Below, piece by piece: positions 34,581 to 46,984 of a stretch of DNA of 64,000 bases. Source of the stretch: Portulaca oleracea. Its lineage: Eukaryota; Streptophyta; Magnoliopsida; Caryophyllales; Portulacaceae. Each line of letters opens with the position of its first letter. The stretch's first letter is position 1. A program made the position numbers and the translations under genes. The stretch spans positions 6,765,501 to 6,829,500 of the forward strand of contig CM055871.1 in assembly GCA_029582165.1 (NCBI GenBank). Direction: 5' to 3'. Below the pieces are notes generated by a model. It searched no databases. It was not told the origin of the DNA and was given only the letters and a program-made list of their open reading frames with translations.

Positions 34581-34911
34581 AAAATGATTATTTTCCTACC
34601 AAACAAGGAAAAACATGACATAAAAAGCTATCCCTTATAAAATCATTACCCTTGAATAACCATTTCGTCCAAAATAGTTTTCGCTCCAATCAAACACACC
34701 CTAATAAAATTAGGTATCAACCAATGTGATACCTCTACCATAAGAACATTTCATCAAAATATATTTTTTTAATTTTGTCACTTTGGATAGAAACACTAAG
34801 AGGCAAGAGCATATATAAAGTGTGTCAAATACATGCATATCCTCAAACCAATAATTCAGGTTCCAACATGAACACATTACATATGCAATAAATCATCAAT
34901 CGTAGTGTTCT

Positions 34912-35915
34912 TGCTCAGACTCGTACCGCCTCATCATCAATCATTGAGTTCTTGCTGGGACTAGTCATCCGTCTTCTCTTTTGCTCTTCCTCTTCCTCTT
35001 CCTCTTCCTCGGAGTCCTCCAACCATGCAGATTCACGCAACCATTCAGGGAATAAACCATAATGTCGATGAACAATTTTGGCATCATCTACATCCTTCAA
35101 AGAGTTAAAGAGGTAATCATATGTTTCAACACTAACCTTAACACTACCCCATTTCCCCTTAAGCTCTTTATGTGTAGCTTGCAACGTTATATCTTCTATC
35201 GGATATTCAACTTTTGCGCTACAAGAATTAGAATCGTCACAATCATCTAGCAGACGAGCTTCAATTACCAAGTTCATGTGGCAAGGCAAACTAAAAACAC
35301 CCCTATCCAAAGGAAACACACCACCATTCTTAGCACCCATCAATCTTCCCTTAAATACATTCAATGCATCCGAATCCTGGCCAGTAGTATTATACCTTTT
35401 CTTGTATCGAGCCACGAGTTCAAAATCAACATTGTCGCCATCACTACTTGCATGTTCTCTGTCAAATTGAGCCCAAATGTTTACTTCTACAGCAGCCCAA
35501 TGTACGATGTAAGACACTTCCGCAGAACCAAGTTTCCCCTCAATGTTTTCAACCAAGATCTCATTGTAGCGACTTCCACTCCAGGTGAATGACCCTCTTA
35601 TAACTTCGACATCTCCATTCTTGTCCTTAAGGTCCAAAGAAACAGTTAAGTGACCATCACCAAAGATTGCGCGATCTCTATTGGATAAAATTAAAGCCTC
35701 CCTCGAGCTTGAGAGGGTATGCGAGTTTTCAGGCCCCAAGTTATATATTAAAACACTACCCGCAGAATCATCAACCTGAATTCTACCGTAAAGTTGGCAT
35801 CCATCGTTACGAGGCGTGACGATGACTGAGAGCACCTCTGCCAAAGGTGTTCCTCTAATGCCTTTACGGGTGAACTGCAAATGATCTGGGTAAAAATGAT
35901 TAATGCCCACGAGGT
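34912..35915 (-). CDS. Jasmonate-induced-protein-like (DUF6598-type) protein, main exon
   Basis: An exon of about 331 codons, ending in a stop at 34915. The frame opens after a TTTGCAG acceptor at 35922-35916 and has no ATG near its start, so at least one upstream exon (5' part of the protein) is missing from the model. It shows the same motif order as the + strand relative: LAEVLSVIVTPRND, LYGRIQVDD, LTVSLDLKDKNGD, SYIVHWAAVEVNIW, PLDRGVFSLP and GKWGSVKVSVETYDY. The C-terminus is unusual: a run of nine Glu from a CTTCCT microsatellite, then QKRRRM, which could act as a nuclear localisation signal. No ribosome-inactivating domain is seen. The family is thought to respond to jasmonate or stress; that is from family names only. 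Unlike its convergent neighbour, this copy has an intact frame. Confidence 0.65.
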
Positions 35916-38073
35916 CTGCAAATCATGTTAAACAGTTAAGTATGACTTGTTTTAAATTCTTCAGGTTCTTCGAAACAAAAGTCATTAGAAAAAGCAAGAC
36001 AATAATGAAATAAAATAGATCAAAACTAAACTACTTGAAAAAAAGGGGGAAGCAAAGAAAACCCCATAGGCTGCTATTAAGGAGGCTCTTACAAGAAAAG
36101 GTCGCTAGAGTATTGAAATGAGTATAAGGGCTCAAAGAGAAAGCAAAGCTGAACTGTTCTTTTGTTGTGATAATTCCAATCAAACATTGCTCGTAGTTTC
36201 CATTTTATACGAGTGTTGGCTAGCGATTCATGTTTTTAGTGTATGGATTGTTGATCGTTGTGCTCTACCTCTCTCTTTTCACGTTAGAAAGAACATAACC
36301 CCCTCACCCTCTCTCTTCACGTTAGAAAGAACAGAGGCAGAGGAGGATGGCTGGCGGTGTTGGGTCTGGGTAGTGGCTGACGGAGGATGTTGCTGGCAGC
36401 ACGGCCAGCTGGGTTCAAACCCTGTTACACACAAAACAGGGGTGGAAAGGGGGCCGTCTTCAACGTGCTTTGGGCGGCTGAGGTGGTGTTTTTGCAGTGA
36501 GAATTGGGTGGTTGAAGGTCAATTGGTGGTGGTGGTGGTCGTGGGTGTGATGAAACTTGATGTCTTGAGTTCAAAAGGAGAGGAGGATCTGTGAGATGAT
36601 TTAATGTTTGAAGGTGAATTTTGGGTTTTTTTGGGTGGCAGTGGTTTCGGTGGTTGGGAGGTGGTGCCGTTGCTTTGAGTTCAGTGGAGTGGTGGTTATG
36701 GTGGTGGCCAGGGCAACGGTGGATTGGGTGCTGGTGGTTACCGGTTGTAGAAGGTTGCAGTGGAATTTTGGGATGTTAGTCGAAAACTGATGGTATAAAG
36801 GGTTTAAAAAATAACATAGTGGTAAATTGGGGTAAAAATTAAAAACTTAGAGGCATTTAGGGCTAAGAACTCTGTATAGTTTTTCACAACAGAGATGAAT
36901 ACAACAAGAGTTAATAAATTGAGGATGTTGATTGAAACTCAATTTCCTTTGCTCCTTCCTCCACAAAAAGAACTCTCAAATTGTCAAATAGCAAATCACA
37001 AGCTTCCCAATTTCTTGTTCATTCCACCTATGTTGGGAATTCACCAAATTATGTAACCCAACCCAAACACAATTTTGAACAGAACTTGACCAAACTTTCT
37101 AAAGGTCTTAGACTTTTTTAGAATTGAAATTAACACTTTGAATTGAACAAATAAAACTCACTTGTAACTTTTCAGAAATACTAATAATGGAAACATTGAC
37201 TCACATGGACTCATCGACAAAATTGATTCGTCATAATCCATGAAACCCTAAAGCGATTCCCGATCAACTGTGGAAGCTCCTACTTATCCACGATCTGCTT
37301 CCTGTTCCTGGTATTCGACTCGTTTAACAGTAATACTAATAATAAGAAATATAACTGGTTGAAATTAACAACTAACAATAGCAATTAGGGAAGAGAGATT
37401 ACCGAGTTGGAATTGCTAGGGTTTCTTTAAGATGAGTGGATTGGTATGTACTCCGACTGCCTTTTGATCTGCTTCTCACTCCCTCCGATTTTTTCCTTCT
37501 TCCTGCTCGAATGTTGGGAGGTTATCAATACTTATCAATTATCATGGGCCGTCAATCCATAACGATCTGTTTGTTACAGAGAATAGAGGGGGAGGGGAGG
37601 AGAGGGGATGGTACAAACATGAAATAACCAAGTAGCACTTTAATTGTTTACATAATTGCTGAAGTAGTCGAATGGTTTGGAGGAGAGAATTATGTTGCTT
37701 TGACAATTGTTCAAGGCTCTCATGATGTATTGTTGGACGTCTTATATATATTTTTTTGTTTTGGACGGTTTTTTTTAGTTTTTTATTTTTCGTTTTTCAA
37801 TGTTTTTCGATTTTTTCACATATGGTTTTTATATGTCAATCAAATATTTATTTTTTATTACTCATTTTTTGTCTTTTACTAAATTTATTTTTAAAAATTT
37901 TCTACTCACCTAATATTTAGACTATTATAATTTTTTTTCTTCGTTCAAAATTTTAATGTATTGTACTTGATTAAAAATATGGTCTAATTATCATTCATAT
38001 TTTCTTAAAAAAAATATTTTTATTTTTAATGCATTCTATCTAGTTTAATTTAATTACAAAAAATTATATGGTA
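35916..38073. other. Upstream region of the minus-strand gene; possible first exons
   Basis: About 2.1 kb without a clear gene. On the minus strand near 37250-37150 an ATG starts MDYDESILSMSPCESMF and reaches an ACAA|GTGAGT donor. An untranslated-exon-like AAACCCTAGC with a GGTAATC donor lies near 37420-37400. Direct joining to 35915 does not keep the frame, so this is only a candidate 5' end. The open + frames at 36118-36790 are GGT-rich and look non-coding. 37700-38070 is AT-rich. Confidence 0.3.
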
Positions 38074-38345
38074 TTTTTTTGACGAGAAACAGGGAATTAT
38101 ATTTCATTTATTACTAACTTGTCCATCATTACATATATGGAAATATCAGATGGGCAAACCCCTATCCAGACATGATCTAGTTCTCTGGGACTAACTCTAG
38201 CAAGGTGGTGTGCAGTGAAATTGCCTTCCCTCCTTACATGGGTCCAAATGCAATGTCTAAACCATCTACTCTCTATTAAAATGTCTTCCAGAATGATGCA
38301 TAATGGTGCCATAAAGGTTTTGTTGCAAGATAGTCGCTCTATAAG

Positions 38346-39156
38346 TGTTCGGTCTCGTTCCGAGCCGAGTTTAATCTCTTTTATAGAGTGTTTGTGTTTA
38401 TTTTAGCCCTTGTATATATATTAGATATAGTGATTTTGTGTTTTGTAGGAAAATAAAGGGTTAGAAGGAATTTGGGCTTAATTGTGGCTTTTTAGGGAAT
38501 CCCGAGCGATTTCTCGAGTCAACCCAAGTCAACCCGAGCCGAAATCGACCCGGAAGCTCATCTCCATTTTTTGGTGCAAAACAGGGCAATCTGGGCAGAC
38601 CAATGACTCGCCCAAGTCATATTGGTCACACCCGAGACAGCGCACTGCCGCACCAACACGACAGCTCAAGGGCCAGCGAACAGACGGACGACTCGCTCGA
38701 GTCAAGCTCCGACTCGCCTGAGTCAGTACTAGGTCGCACCCGCGACCGAATGGGTAACGCCCGCGACTTATGCTCAGCAGCAACAATTGACGACAGCTAG
38801 AGGCGTGACTCGCCCGCAACCAGTGGCGACTAGCCCGCGACCGACCTAGTTTGGCGGAAGTCCTGCGCGTGCTGCGGGAGTTATTTCTAGGGTTTTGGGT
38901 GTCGTTTTCTATCCTTCTATAAATACCCAAATGTAATTCAAACCTAGGATCTAGTTTTTATCTTTAGCTTAGCTTTTATTTAAGTTTTAGGAGTAAGATT
39001 AGAGTAGATTTAATTGCGTTCCTTTAATTGCTTTCTTTAATCTTTCTTCAAAGCTTTCAATTGTTCTTCAAGCTTTCTTTGATTCTAGCATTTGTATTCA
39101 AACTTTCTTCAAGCTTTCTCAATTCAAGCAAGTTTCCATTGAAGTTTTACAAGCTT

Positions 39157-39212
<56 letters not shown>

Positions 39213-39678
39213 TTCAAGTGCCATTGTTGACTTGTTTTCCAAGCTTTCTAGTGTTAGCCACAATCAATTCCATTTTTAGTGAGGAGGAGGGCTAAGGGTC
39301 ACAAATTCCACTCTCAAGCGGGGATTTGGAGATTCTTAGTAATCCAATTCACGATTTCTTATGTGTTCGGAGGAAATCCAAGTAGAATGAAGATTAGTGA
39401 AGATTTTGGTCATCAAAGGTATAATTCTTGTCCCTAATTTTATTGTTCATGCTTTCTATTGCTTTCCTATTTCTAGATTTTTAATTGCTTTCATCTTTAT
39501 GGCTTTCTTTGATTCATGCCTAGGTTAGATTTAATTGCTTTCCTTTACATAATTTATCGCTTTCTGCATTGAGAAAAACCTCCTTACGCAAATCGATTTC
39601 CTCATCAAGCCTAAACACCCATCCCTGTGGACCGATAACCCTAACTTATAAAAACCACAAAAAATACACAACCGAACA
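38346..39678 (+). mobile_element. Solo LTR in the first LINE
   Basis: 1,333 bp from TGTTCGGTCTCG to AACCGAACA, with inverted tips TGTTCGGT/ACCGAACA and a perfect 5-bp target duplication ATAAG (38341-38345 and 39679-39683). It interrupts the LINE RNase H right after VIFESDCAPLI. A TATA-like CTATAAATACC near 38917 and a long TC microsatellite (about 39160-39210) fit U3 and leader positions. It is related to the two LTRs at 40954-43628 in opposite orientation. The internal domain was presumably lost by LTR-LTR recombination. Confidence 0.9.
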
Positions 39679-40953
39679 ATAAGGGGAGCGCAGTCAGATT
39701 CAAAAATCACTAAGTCATACCTAAATCTTCGTGTCAGTTGCACTCCCATGAGCATTGCTTCCGCTTCGGCTACCATTGGTGACCATTTGGCTCTCAGTCT
39801 CTAGGTAGTCGCTAACACCACGTCTCCTTTACTATCCCTGACTATCACTCCCAACCTAACCCAACCATTACCTTCTACATGAGCATCCATATTTGCTTTG
39901 GCCAAGCCTCTGTGTGGTGCCTTCCATGAAGCCGTCAACCGAACTGTTTGTCCCCCCCACCCCCTTGCTGTCTTTCCTGATCTTTAGCTTGCTTGAGCTG
40001 TTGTACCATCATTTTTTCGTACGCTTCATTCGGGCAGTGCACAAATCTTTATTATTGAAAATTTGGGTATTCCTACTGTACCAAGCTAACCGTCCTCTCG
40101 TTAAAAGCTCTAAAAAACAGGTTTCATCAAGCTTATCTTCCCATTTCAGGACCAAATCGTACGACCTTTCATATCTCTCCTTCTCCAACAAATGAACATC
40201 CTCTATGTCGTCCAAAGAGACTGTATATATCTGCATTCGAATATAGCATGCCACCCATCTTCAGTGATTTCTTGGCATCTCCCGCACCGTCCTTCTTCTG
40301 TCATATGTCGGTAAAGGAGAAGTGATCTTGTGGGAAAAATATTAGCACTCCACTTCCACCAGAAAGTTTTTACTTTGGGCGTTACATTAGCTTTCCATAT
40401 GCCATTCCAACACTTCTCCACATCATGTGTTGGTATAGATAGTAAATAGGCTGTTTTTACGCTATATTGCCCCTTATCCAAGTACAACCATATTCGCTTG
40501 TCCTTTGGCCCTCTTGAACTTAGTGGTATTTCGAGTATTAGGTTCTTGTCCCGTTCATTAAACATCTGCTCAATGATATCTACTTTCCACCTCCCTATGT
40601 TTTCTTCTATGAGATCACACACCTTGCGCACTTGAGGTTGGTACGGGAAAATTGTTGTGGTAGTCTTGGCTTCACCATCTATAAGCCAATGATCCTCCCA
40701 AATATCAATATCTCTCCCATTCCCTACCCGCCATCCCAGCCCCTCCTTCAAAAGAGATTTTGTGCCCCAAATACTCCTCCACGCAAAACTTGGGTTGTGC
40801 CCCAGGGAAGCTTCCAGAAAAGTTTTGCCCCTATAATGCTTTGCACTTATCACCTATGGCAACAGAGAATTTGGCTCGTTCATGAGGCGCCAACCCTGTT
40901 TTTCCAAAAGAGCGTCATTGAAAAGGTCCATTTTGCGAAATCCCATTCCTCCT

Positions 40954-41404
40954 TGTTCGGTTGTAATTTTTGTGGTTTTCTAGTAAGGGTTGTTGGTCTA
41001 CGAGGATGGGTGTTTAGGCTTGACAAGGGAATCAGTTTGTGTTTGGGGTTTTTCTCAATGCAGAAAGCAATATATTATGTAAAGGAAAGCAAATAAACTA
41101 ACCTAGACATGGAATCAAAGAAAGCAAATGAAAGCATCAAATAAAACATGAAATTAAGAAAGTAATTAAAAGCATGAAATCAAATAAAGTAAGAAATTAT
41201 ACCTTTGATGACCAAAATCTTCAAATCTTCAATCTACACTTGTAATTTCCCCCGAACAAACAAGAAATTGTGGATTGGATTACCAAGTATCCCCAGATTC
41301 TCACTAGAAAGTAGAATTGGTAACCCTTGACCCTCCTCCCCACTAAAAGTGGATTGGGTGTGGCTATCACTAGAAAGCTTGGAAACAAGTCAACAATGGA
41401 GATT

Positions 41405-41447
<43 letters not shown>

Positions 41448-43628
41448 CTTGTAAACTTTAATGGAAACTTCCTTGAATTGAGAAAGCTTGAAGAAAGTTT
41501 GAATACAAATGCAAGAAATCAAAGAAAACTTGAAGAATAATTGAAAGCTTGAAGAAGGATTTAAGAAAACAATTAAAGGAAAGTAATTAAATCTACTCTA
41601 ATCCTACTCCTAAACTACCTAGACTACTTGATAATAGTGTTGAATACATATGGGTATTTATAGAAGAAGGAAAACAAAAGCCCGAGCCCTAAAATAATCA
41701 CAATAGAGGCGTGCAACGGTTTCCGCAAAACAGCAGTGTCGCGGGCGCGACCTAGTTTCGTCGCGGGCGTGACACTAAGGCACTCGGTGGCGACCTAGGT
41801 CTGTCTGCAACATCTTTCGTCTCTCAGTGGCTAGTCGCAGGCGTGACCTCCAACTGCTTCCGTCCCTTGATTTGCTGTGTTGGTGCGGCAGTGCGCTGTC
41901 CCGGGTGCGACTACAGTGACTCGGCCGTGACCCCATTCTGTCTCTTCCTCTGCTTTGCTTCGGTTCTCGACTCAGGTCGACTCGAGTTGATCGGGTCGGC
42001 TCGGGAAATCGCTCGGGATTCCCTACAAAGCTTCAATTAAGCCCAAATTCCTTCTAACTCCTTATTTTCCTACAAATCACCAAATCATCATATATAATAT
42101 ATAATTACGGGGTTAGAACAAGTAAAAACACTATATAAAAGAGAAGAATTCGGCTCGAAATGAGACCGAACAACACTCCCACACAAGGGTTTGCTCGCCC
42201 CGAGCAAATTAAAAACAAAGATAAAAACAGAGAAAAAGAAACTAAAAACCCTAATTCACTTTCGCAGGAATCGCGGATGCATTTAGTAGGGTTGTCGGTC
42301 CACGAGGATGGGTGTTTAGGCTTGACGAGGTAATCGGTTTGTATTTGGGGTTTTTCTCAATGCGGAAAGCAATAAATTATGTAAAGGGAAAGAAATTAAA
42401 CTAACCTAGACATGATAATAATCAAGAAAACAATAAAGATGAAAGCAATTAAAAAGCAAGAATTAAGAAAGCAAATAAATTACAACTAGAGTAAACAATG
42501 AAATTAGGAGCAAGAAATTATCCATTTGATGACCAAATTCTTCAATAATCTTTAATCTACACTTGGATTTCCCCCGAACAAACAAGAAATTTTGGATTGG
42601 ATTAGTAAGAATCCCCAAATCCCCACTTAAGAGTGGAATTTGTGACCTTTAGCCCTCCTCCTCACTAAAAGTGGATTGGGTGAGATTTTCACTAGAAAGC
42701 TTTGAAATCAAACATCAATGGCAACCAAAGAGAAAGAGAGAGAGAGATAGAGAGGGAGAGGGAGAGGGAGAGAAAGCTTGTAAAACTTCAATGGAAACTT
42801 GCTTGAAAGAGATTGAGTACAAATTGCAAGAGAAATGAAGAAAACTTGAAGAACAATAAAGAAAACTTGAAGAACAATTAAAGAGAGATTAAAGCAAATA
42901 GAGGAAAACAATAAACCTAATCTAACCTAATTCTACTCCTAAACTACTAAGACTACTTGATAATAGTGTTGAATACATATGGGTATTTATAGAAGAAGGA
43001 AAACAAAAGCCCAAACCCTAAAATAAACACAGTAGAGGCGCGCAGCAGTTTCCGCAGAACAGCAGTGTCGCGGGCGCGACAACCTGGGTCGCGGGCATGA
43101 CCAGGTTTTGTCTCGTGTAATCTGCCGGTTTCTCTGCATGCGCCTCGTGTGTTACTTGATCGGTCACGGGCGCGACCTAGTTCCGTTGCGGGCGTGACAC
43201 TAAGGCACTCGGTGGCGACCTACGTCTGTCTGCAGCATCTTTCTCTCTCAGTAGCTAGTCGCGGGCGCGACGGCTGGGGTCGCGGGCGCGACGGCTGGGG
43301 TCGCGGGCGCGACCTCCAGCTGCTTCCGTCCCTTAATTTGCTGTGTTGGTGCGGCAGTCCGCTGTCCCGGGTGCGACTACTGTGACTCGGCCGTGACCCC
43401 ATTCTGTCTCTTCCTCTGCTTTGCTTCGGTTCTCAACTCAGGTCGACTCGGGTTCGCTCGGGAAATCGCTCGGGATTCCCTAAAAACCCTCAATTAAGCC
43501 CAAATTCCTTCTAACTCCTTATTTCCTACAAATCACCAAATCATCATATATAATATATAATTACGGGGTTAGAACAAGTAAAAACACCCTATAAAAGAGA
43601 AGAATTCGGCTCGGAACGAGACCGAACA
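40954..43628 (-). mobile_element. Internally deleted LTR retroelement (two LTRs, ~110-bp core)
   Basis: Two LTRs of the same family as 38346-39678, on the minus strand: 40954-42172 (3' LTR) and 42284-43628 (5' LTR). Only 42173-42283 lies between, including a purine-rich stretch just before the 3' LTR and GCTCGGGGCGAGC. The 5' LTR lacks about 27 bases of its end, and no primer site is present, so one deletion removed the LTR tip, primer site and nearly the entire internal region. Outer flanks are CTCCT and CTCCC, a target duplication with one mismatch; LINE sequence continues on both sides. Minus-strand TATA-like CTATAAATACC is in both LTRs (about 41656-41666 and 42986-42996). Confidence 0.85.
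43065..43316. repeat. GC-rich minisatellite with palindromic core
   Basis: GTCGCGGGCGCGAC recurs at about 43066, 43257, 43280 and 43303, three of them in direct tandem spaced by GGCTGGG. Weaker versions occur in the two sister LTRs (38720-38830 and 41735-41860). It is strikingly GC- and CpG-rich against AT-rich surroundings. Confidence 0.8.
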
Positions 43629-43789
43629 CTCCCGCCCACTTTGGTTTGCACAAATCCGTCCAAGCTTTCCAATGTACACACTTCTTATATCTCGTTGAAC
43701 CCCACCGAAAAGATATTTCCCTATAACAATATTTTTATGGTTTTGACCATGACGAATCAATTTTGTCGATTAGTGACATATAAAAAGCT

Positions 43790-45640
43790 TGATCATGCAT
43801 TATTTTATGGTTTTTGAGGTTGTTTTATGGACAAAAATTATTGCCTAGCTCCACACAATATCTTTTTAGTACAATATTATATAGTCAATTGCACACTAAC
43901 CGTGACTCCCTTACACACTATAACATATTTTTTTTACAAACTAATTTTCTATGAGATACTTTTGGACAAGACCTATATCTAAAATTTACGTTGTTCACTA
44001 TAACAATATTTTTTTCGCACACTATTATGTAGTCAATCGCACATAGGCTCATTTGCTTGCAGGGACATACTCCTTTACACTCTAATTTTTGTGGGATAGA
44101 TTTTATTGCATAGTAGCAAAGATTCATTTGGACGCAATTAGAGGCTCCTTTATACTAATTTTTTGTGGAAAGACTCGTTCGCATACAATTTCAAACTCCT
44201 TTGCACACTATGTTTTTGGTATTGATAGGCTCCTTTGCACACTAGCACAAACTCTTTTACACACTATGTTTTTGGTATTGATAGACTCTTTTGCACACTA
44301 GCACAAACTCATTTGCACACTAACTTTTTTTGTGGAAAGACCCATTTGCACACTATCACAGACATTAATTTAAGCACTAATTTTTGAGAGATATTTGTAT
44401 ACTAACACAAACTTCTTTGCACACTACTAATAATTATTTTCACTCTATATCATTATCATTTTTGTTCATCTTTATGTAGTAAATCGTGCACAGTCATAGA
44501 CTCCTTTTCACACTAATGTAGACTCGTTTACACACTAGCATAAATTGTTTTGCACATCAACATGAGCCTCTTAAATTGCACACACAATCACACTCCCCTC
44601 ACTTTCTCTCTCCTCACTTTTCTCCTCTGCTTTTCACATTCTATACCCTCACCTACCTCACTTCACCAAACTTTTTCAAATTCCACCGTACTGCACCGTT
44701 ACCACACCGGACCAACCATATAAAAGAATAAATCTGTCCTTTGTACACTAACACTGACTCCTTTGCAAACTATTATATAATACATTGCACACCAGCATAG
44801 ATTCTTTTGCACACCAACATATAGTCATTTGCTAAACTTCTTCATTTGCACACCAATAGATACTCTTTTGCACACCAATACAGATTCATTGCACACTAAT
44901 ATTGATGCATTAACACACTATATAGATTTCTTTGCACACTAACACATGTTCGCTTACATAGTAGCATAGACTTCACTACAAAATACTCATTTGCACATTA
45001 ACATAGACTCATTTGCAAACTACCACAAATTCATTTGCATATTAACATAGATGCATTTACACACTAGCTTAGATTCCTTTGTACACTAGCACAAATTTGT
45101 TTATACACTAGTATAGACCTTACTACCACATACTCCTTTGCGCACTAACATAGACCCATTTACACACTAATACAGACTCTTTTGCACACTAACATAGACG
45201 CATTTACACACTAGTACTGACTCTTTTGCACACTAACATAGACTCTTTGCATACTAGCATATAGACTCATTTGCACATTAAGATAATTTTTTTTTTTGCA
45301 CACTAACTTTTAAGGTCACCAACTTGAATATGTTGAATGTTTATGCAATCAAATGCACACTATGGAAATATCTTTTTTTCCACACAATCATGTAAGTCAA
45401 TCACTTACTAGCATGGATTCCTTTGCCCATTAGCAAACTATGATTTTGTACACTAGCATAGACTACTTTGTACACTAAATTTTGTGGGTTACTTCTTTAC
45501 AAACTACCATAGATCCCTTTACAGACTATTTTTTTGGGTTACTTTTTTGCATATAACCCAGACTCCTTTGCACACTATTTTTTTTTTGAGTTACTTCTTT
45601 GCACACTAATTTTCTGTGATATACTTTTCTAGGCATTACG
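43790..45640. repeat. Degenerate short-period repeat tract (~20-22 bp unit)
   Basis: About 1.85 kb in which the phrase TTTGCACACTAACATAGACT and close variants recurs dozens of times at irregular but roughly 20-22-bp spacing, all in one orientation. Interruptions include a CT/AC-rich stretch at 44580-44710. No frame is open. It looks like a decayed minisatellite. Confidence 0.75.
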
Positions 45641-45856
45641 TATACCTCAAAACTAAATTCGTAAACTATGATTTTGTGTAATATAACAATATCTATTAGA
45701 AAAAATTAAGTTACATGTTGGAAAGGGAAAAAAATATAAAAGGAATGAAAGATAAGCTTCCAATAGTTGATGTCAACAAAATATTACTGAAAAAACAAGG
45801 AGTTATGTTAATAATTTTTAATGGAAAATGGAAAAGGAAATTTAAAAAATTTATAG

Positions 45857-46144
45857 TACTTCCTCCGTCCCAAAATATTTGTCCCCTTTGATTTAGCAAG
45901 TATTTTAAGGAAAATCAACAAATTAATCTCAATTAGCAACAAAATACTTATAATACCCTTAGTTTAAATTCAAAACTATTATTTATACTTTTCCCTCTCA
46001 TATTCAAATATTTTTAAACTTCAAACTAAGGGTATTTTAGTAACTTCAATAAAATAAAACTTTCCATTTTAGAGAAGTGGACATAATTTTGGGACATCCA
46101 AAAATGAAATAGTGGACAAATAAAATGGGACGGAGGGAGGAGTA
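45857..46144. mobile_element. Stowaway-type MITE (Tc1/mariner)
   Basis: About 288 bp including flanking TA duplications. The left end CTTCCTCCGTCCCA and right end TGGGACGGAGGGAGGAG are inverted repeats of the well-known plant Stowaway consensus. There is no coding capacity; it is mobilised by mariner transposases in trans. Confidence 0.9.
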
Positions 46145-46974
46145 GTTAGTTGGTGCAACTGTTAAAAAATGAAATGTCATGTAGAATGAACAAATAATTA
46201 AATAGAAGAAAAAGAGAGGAAAAACAAAATATGTCATTCACAAGGATTGGAACCTATGACCCCTAAAATATACTACAACCACCCAACACACTTAACTCCC
46301 AATGATAAGTAAGCGTTTATCATATATAAAATGGTTACTGAAGAATGTTGGAGTGCAAATGAGAAGCATACTCCCCCAGGAGTAGCATCTAACATCTGGT
46401 TAAAAGATGAGGGGAGAAGACATGCTTTTATCTTATCTATATACTAGTGAATATTGCATGTGCTTTGCACAGGCACAATAGATAACTAAAATTATAGCTC
46501 CACAACCAACTAATAGGAAAATTTTTAAATTTTTTTATTTAAGCCCATCTTGTTTTTATTTTCTTAAGTCTAATTACAAAAAAAATTAATTATTTTTTTA
46601 GAATCCGAGCAATTATTAAGAATTTTTAAAGAGTAAAAGTGAAACAATTGTCAAAAAATCAGAAAAATTTGGGACAAACATTGTAATTTCATTAAAACCA
46701 TTAAAATCGTGGAAAAATGTTGTGCTAAGTTTCAAATCAATTGCAAGTCACAATCTATGATATTTAAGGTATACAATCGGTAGTGGCCCACCAGAATACA
46801 ATTTTTTTGGACCCCAAAATACAAAAACAAAGTAAGGATTATTAACGTACAAAATCTAAAAATAGGGATAATAAGAATCCAATTTTCCCAACAAATAAAT
46901 ACAAGAGCACCTTGACCATATATAAGGACAACAATAGCAAATCCAGATGCATAGAGCCCATAACTGCTAATTCA
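46145..46974. other. Intergenic DNA
   Basis: AT-rich without recognised genes. Near 46250-46235 the minus strand has GGTTCCAATCC, a possible pol III B-box of a tRNA-derived SINE, but no convincing A-box or poly-A end was seen. Confidence 0.4.
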
Positions 46975-46984
46975 TTACTTCTTT

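Larger units (their letters stand above)
38074..43748 (-). mobile_element. 5'-truncated LINE (L1-like), split by two LTR insertions
   Basis: Minus-strand pieces at 43748-43629, 40953-39684 and 38345-38074 form one non-LTR retrotransposon tail once the insertions are removed. In order they show [27 protein letters not shown], the zf-RVT region (FAWRSIWGTKSLL, WRVGNGRDIDIWEDHW, ending near WHAIFECRYIQSLW) and RNase H (EAEAMLMGVQL, VIFESDCAPLI, then HVRREGNFTAHHLARVSP). A short oligo-A end corresponds to the T run at 38074-38080. Decay includes a stop between SLLP and VISAKHY near 40855 and a frameshift near 40230. The endonuclease and RT core are absent. The element is dead and older than its LTR guests. 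Confidence 0.85.

Noticed and set aside
36400..36440. GGTTCAAACCC, possible SINE/tRNA B-box
   Set aside because: No matching A-box at the right spacing and no clear SINE tail or target duplication.
36118..36790. Plus-strand frames of 158 and 60 codons
   Set aside because: GGT-rich simple sequence without domain or splice support.
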